Positions 61,328-64,000 of a stretch of 64,000 nt of DNA are shown here, piece after piece. A model generated the notes under the pieces. The model was given only the letters and a program-made list of their open reading frames with translations, was not told the origin of the DNA and searched no databases. Each line of letters begins with the position of its first letter. Position 1 is the first letter of the stretch. Both the position numbers and the translations under genes were made by a program. The DNA comes from Novosphingobium resinovorum (GTDB lineage Bacteria; Pseudomonadota; Alphaproteobacteria; Sphingomonadales; Sphingomonadaceae), in assembly GCF_027922145.1 (NCBI RefSeq), contig NZ_BSFC01000021.1, positions 1 to 64,000 on the forward strand, in the 5' to 3' direction.

Positions 61328-61345
61328 AATGAAAACGTCAATCAT
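61328..61345. promoter_or_regulatory. Candidate LacI/GalR-type operator 3
   Basis: AATG-AA-AACGTC-AA-TCAT keeps the left arm and most of the core. It lies 30-47 nt before the receptor start, a position that could block transcription. Confidence 0.35.
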
Positions 61346-61374
61346 TCCAGAACGGGTCACAGGGAGTTCCAGTC

Positions 61375-63510
61375 TTGCTCAAGCGTCTAACGTTCACTGC
61401 CAGCGCGCTTTCCATCGCAGCGGCTTTCGTCCAGCCTGCATTCGCCCAGGACGCCGGCCCGGATTCTGCGGCCGCAGCCGATACCGCCTCGGAAGGGCTT
61501 GGCGACATCGTCGTCACCGCGACCAAGCGTGAGACCAGCGCGCAGAGCACCCCGATCGCGATGACCGTCGCAACCGGCGAGGAACTCTCCAAGGCGGGCG
61601 TCGCCGACGTCAACGCGATCTCCAACATCGCGCCGACCGTCAACATCGCCCAGAACAACGCCAACACCATGATCACCATCCGCGGCGTGTCGAGCCGCGA
61701 CTACTCGGAAACGGGTGATCCGGCAGTCGCCGTCTCGGTCGACAATTTCTACCTGCAGCGCGGCTTCGCGCTCAACGCGGCGATGTTCGACGTCGAGCGC
61801 ATCGAAGTCCTGCGCGGCCCGCAGGGCACGCTTTACGGCCGCAACGCCACGGCGGGCGCAGTCAACATCGCTACGATCAAGCCGACCGACGACTGGAAGC
61901 TCGATGCCGCTGCCGAGATCGGTAACTACGGCACCCTCAACTTCGACGTCGGCGCGACCGTCCCGGTCAGCGACACCCTGAGCTTCCGCTTCGCCGGCAC
62001 GCGCAAGACTCACGAAGGCTACCGTGACAATCCGGGCCTGAAGGACGGCGACGACGGCAACGTGACCGGCGGCCGCGTCCACGCGCTGTGGACCCCGACC
62101 AGCCGTCTCTCGATCCTCGTGACCGGCGAGATGACCCGCGTGGACGGCGTCGGTGCGGTGTCCAAGGGCATCCCCTATGCCGACGTCAACGACGACGGCT
62201 CGCTGGACATCGGTTCCTCGAAGAAGTTCGAGCTGAACAACCAGGGCTATACGCATATCCGCACCAAGGCCGTGCGCACCGCGATCTCCTACGACATGGA
62301 CTTCGCGACGCTCAGCTTCTTCGGCGGCTACCAGAAGTCCACCCTGAACCGTGACAACGACCAGGACGGCGGCACGACGTACACTTACGGTTTCCAGCAG
62401 AACGAGGGCGTCAAGGACCAGAACTACGAACTGCGCCTCAGCTCGAACAACAAGACCGGCTTCACCTGGCAGGTCGGCGGCTACTTCTTCAAGGAAACCG
62501 ACGCGCTCGACACCTTCTTCCAGGTGCATGGCGATGCGGGTACGACGCCGTTCAACTTCTACACCTTCGACTACGACGTCGGCAGCAAGTCCAAGGCGGT
62601 CTTCGCGCAGGTCGCCTACGACCTGACCGACCAACTGAAGGCCGAAGCGGGTATCCGCTACACCAAGGACAACAAGTCCCAGGTCGGTTACAACGACATT
62701 GCCGGTACGTATTCGACGCTGGACAACCACTATTCGGGCGACCAGATCACCTGGCACTTCGGCCTGAACTACCAGGCGACGCCGGACAACCTGATATACG
62801 CCAAGGTCGACAAGGGCTACAAGGCGGGCGGTTACACGACCAACAACTCGTTCGGCCCCGAGACGATCATCGCCTACGAAGTCGGCACCAAGAACCGCTT
62901 CTTCAACAATGCCCTTCAGGTCAACCTGAGCGCGTTTCTGTACGACTATTCGGATCTGCAGACCCAGCAGGAAGATCCGGAAACCGCGCTGGTCTACACC
63001 CTCAACGCCGGCAAGGCGCGCGTGAAGGGTGCGGAGTTGGAGACGATGTGGCTGGTCACGCCCGACACCAAGATCGACGCCAACGTCGCATGGCTCGACG
63101 CCAAGTACACCGACTTCTGCGAAGTGACCGCGGACACCTGCCCGGCCGCGTCCGACTTGTCGGGCAACCGTCTGGTGCAGGCACCCGAGTGGACGCTTTC
63201 GGCGGGCATCCAGCACGACTTCCACCTGCTGGGCGGCACGCTGACCCCGCGCGTCCAGACGCGTTACCAGACCAAGACCTACTTCACCTTCTACAACACC
63301 GCTGCCGAGCAGATGGGCGCGTACTGGAAGAGCGACGCGCAGATCACCTATACGCCGGACAACGGCCCGTTCTCGATCACCGCATATGTGCGCAACATCG
63401 AGAACAAGACGATCCTCACCGCCAATGCCGAGGCCGGCTACGCGGGCGGATACCTGCTGCAGTTTGCTCCGCCGCGCACTTACGGCGCGCGTCTGAGCTA
63501 CTCGTTCTAA
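61375..63510 (+). CDS. TonB-dependent outer membrane receptor
   Basis: This 711-residue receptor has a signal peptide (MLKRLTFTASALSIAAAFVQPAFA), a TonB-box-like LGDIVVTATKR, and a plug domain with TIRGVSSRDYSETGDPAV and EVLRGPQGTLYGRNATAGAVNI. The barrel ends YGARLSYSF, with the expected C-terminal aromatic residue. The start is TTG 61375, 8 nt after an AGGGAG ribosome binding site. It precedes an amidase gene, with a strong terminator between them, so the pair may or may not be co-transcribed. Ligand unknown; the LacI-type sites upstream suggest a sugar-related regulon. Confidence 0.93.
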   Translation: MLKRLTFTASALSIAAAFVQPAFAQDAGPDSAAAADTASEGLGDIVVTATKRETSAQSTPIAMTVATGEELSKAGVADVNAISNIAPTVNIAQNNANTMITIRGVSSRDYSETGDPAVAVSVDNFYLQRGFALNAAMFDVERIEVLRGPQGTLYGRNATAGAVNIATIKPTDDWKLDAAAEIGNYGTLNFDVGATVPVSDTLSFRFAGTRKTHEGYRDNPGLKDGDDGNVTGGRVHALWTPTSRLSILVTGEMTRVDGVGAVSKGIPYADVNDDGSLDIGSSKKFELNNQGYTHIRTKAVRTAISYDMDFATLSFFGGYQKSTLNRDNDQDGGTTYTYGFQQNEGVKDQNYELRLSSNNKTGFTWQVGGYFFKETDALDTFFQVHGDAGTTPFNFYTFDYDVGSKSKAVFAQVAYDLTDQLKAEAGIRYTKDNKSQVGYNDIAGTYSTLDNHYSGDQITWHFGLNYQATPDNLIYAKVDKGYKAGGYTTNNSFGPETIIAYEVGTKNRFFNNALQVNLSAFLYDYSDLQTQQEDPETALVYTLNAGKARVKGAELETMWLVTPDTKIDANVAWLDAKYTDFCEVTADTCPAASDLSGNRLVQAPEWTLSAGIQHDFHLLGGTLTPRVQTRYQTKTYFTFYNTAAEQMGAYWKSDAQITYTPDNGPFSITAYVRNIENKTILTANAEAGYAGGYLLQFAPPRTYGARLSYSF

Positions 63511-63558
63511 ACGGAACTGCGGGATGGTCCTTCTCTCCTCCGGACTGTCCCGCGCTCC

Positions 63559-63606
63559 CTCCCACCCTGCGCGAGCGCAAGCGCGAAGGGTGGGAGGCCC
63601 CTTTTT
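63559..63606 (+). terminator. Rho-independent terminator after the receptor gene
   Basis: CTCCCACCCT pairs with AGGGTGGGAG (10 bp) around a loop that itself folds (GCGCGAGCGCAAGCGCG), followed by CCCCTTTTT. Confidence 0.85.
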
Positions 63607-63649
63607 CCCATCCGCCTCGAAACACGCGATCCTCGCGGACAGGACAGCC

Positions 63650-64000
63650 ATGCCTCACGATCTCGTCGAACTTGCCGAAGCGATCGCCAGCGGAGTCCTG
63701 AGCGCCGTCGATGCGGTCACCGACGCACTGGAGCGCGCCGAGGACTGGCGGGGGCTCAATGCCTTCGTCGCGATCGAGGCCGAGGCCGCGCTCGACCAGG
63801 CACGGGCCTGCGATGAACAGCGCAGGCGCGGATCGCTGCGCGGGCCGCTCCACGGCGTGCCGCTGGCGCACAAGGACATGTTCTTCCGTGCCGGTATTCC
63901 CACCGAGGCGGGCTCGAAGATCTGGCGCGGCCACGTCCCCGCCGAGACATCACCGCTGATGGCCCGGTTGGCTGCGGCGGGCGCTATCACCATCGGCCGC
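63650..64000 (+). CDS. Amidase signature family enzyme, N-terminal part (partial)
   Basis: The first 117 residues of an amidase lie before the right edge: GPLHGVPLAHKDMFFRAGIPTEAGSKIWRG carries the conserved GVP and catalytic Lys (HKD), and AGAITIGR leads toward the Ser motifs, which are outside the window. The family cleaves amides such as those in indoleacetamide, nitrile-derived amides or aspartyl-tRNA. ATG 63650 begins the frame. It is the second amidase-signature gene here after allophanate hydrolase, but differs in sequence. Confidence 0.82.
   Translation, partial: MPHDLVELAEAIASGVLSAVDAVTDALERAEDWRGLNAFVAIEAEAALDQARACDEQRRRGSLRGPLHGVPLAHKDMFFRAGIPTEAGSKIWRGHVPAETSPLMARLAAAGAITIGR

Larger units (their letters stand above)
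60828..61374. other. 547-bp control region between the dehydrogenase and the second TonB-dependent receptor
   Basis: No gene is supported here. The region is AT-richer than its neighbours. It holds three related AATG-N2-AACGT sites (60907, 61209, 61328) and a 9-bp inverted repeat (60990-61018). The last 15 nt before 61375 carry the AGGGAG ribosome binding site of the receptor. Confidence 0.7.

Noticed and set aside
61387..63651. 754-codon frame opposite the second TonB-dependent receptor
   Set aside because: Val/Arg/Gly-rich antisense translation without domains or a credible start.
1..64000. tRNA, rRNA, insertion sequences, integrase or phage genes
   Set aside because: None was recognised by reading; no transposase, integrase or cloverleaf-like segment stood out, and no gene shows markedly different composition.

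Overview
The window looks like a chromosomal segment of a high-GC alphaproteobacterium of the Sphingomonadales (Novosphingobium/Sphingomonas type). The supporting signs are two large TonB-dependent receptors, a TPR-sulfotransferase, a UrcA-family protein, a NodT-type efflux channel, dense operons with ATGA/GTGA overlaps, and three families of sphingomonad-like intergenic palindromic repeats. The lineage is an inference from gene content. No tRNA, rRNA, insertion sequence, phage or CRISPR array was seen. The first gene (ferredoxin reductase) and the last (amidase) are cut by the window edges.

Layout. 0.2-8.3 kb: a tripartite RND multidrug efflux operon on the minus strand, divergent from an OmpR-type response regulator and histidine kinase pair. 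8.4-12.5 kb: a TPR-sulfotransferase convergent with a TonB-dependent receptor. 12.7-27.2 kb: a catabolic island with a di-iron sterol desaturase-like oxygenase, two metallo-beta-lactamase-fold proteins (one has lost its first metal motif), two NikR-like ribbon-helix-helix regulators without the nickel ligands, a NitT/TauT-type ABC transporter, two urea carboxylase-associated proteins, a biotin-dependent urea/guanidine-type carboxylase and allophanate hydrolase. Four copies of a 28-bp operator (consensus TATTAC-N14-GTAATA) precede these units, so the whole island is probably one regulon. The two carboxylase-associated proteins suggest guanidine or a guanidino compound as substrate rather than free urea alone.

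27.4-38.0 kb: a secreted beta-propeller protein, a LysR regulator with two candidate boxes, small secreted proteins, fructose-1,6-bisphosphatase, a TetR regulator, an OprB porin, membrane PQQ glucose dehydrogenase and a type II NADH dehydrogenase. 38.0-44.8 kb: an eight-gene minus-strand operon joining an SPFH/SHOCT membrane protein, two DUF4178 proteins, DUF350, a tiny membrane protein, a membrane-fused spermidine synthase-like protein, a Tat-exported FAD amine oxidase and S-adenosylmethionine decarboxylase. It looks like a coupled membrane-stress and polyamine system.

45.0-64 kb: a WYL-like small protein, an alpha/beta hydrolase without the usual catalytic residues, a MASE1-PAS-GGDEF diguanylate cyclase interrupted at a nine-G tract, the NhaA antiporter with a candidate leader RNA, a second two-component system, an operon for lysyl-phosphatidylglycerol synthesis and turnover (DUF2147, MprF, VirJ/AcvB-like, a 54-residue Cys-rich protein), a three-domain GH18-like/deacetylase/GT2 polysaccharide protein, a Gfo/Idh/MocA dehydrogenase, a second TonB-dependent receptor behind a long control region with LacI-type sites, and the start of an amidase.
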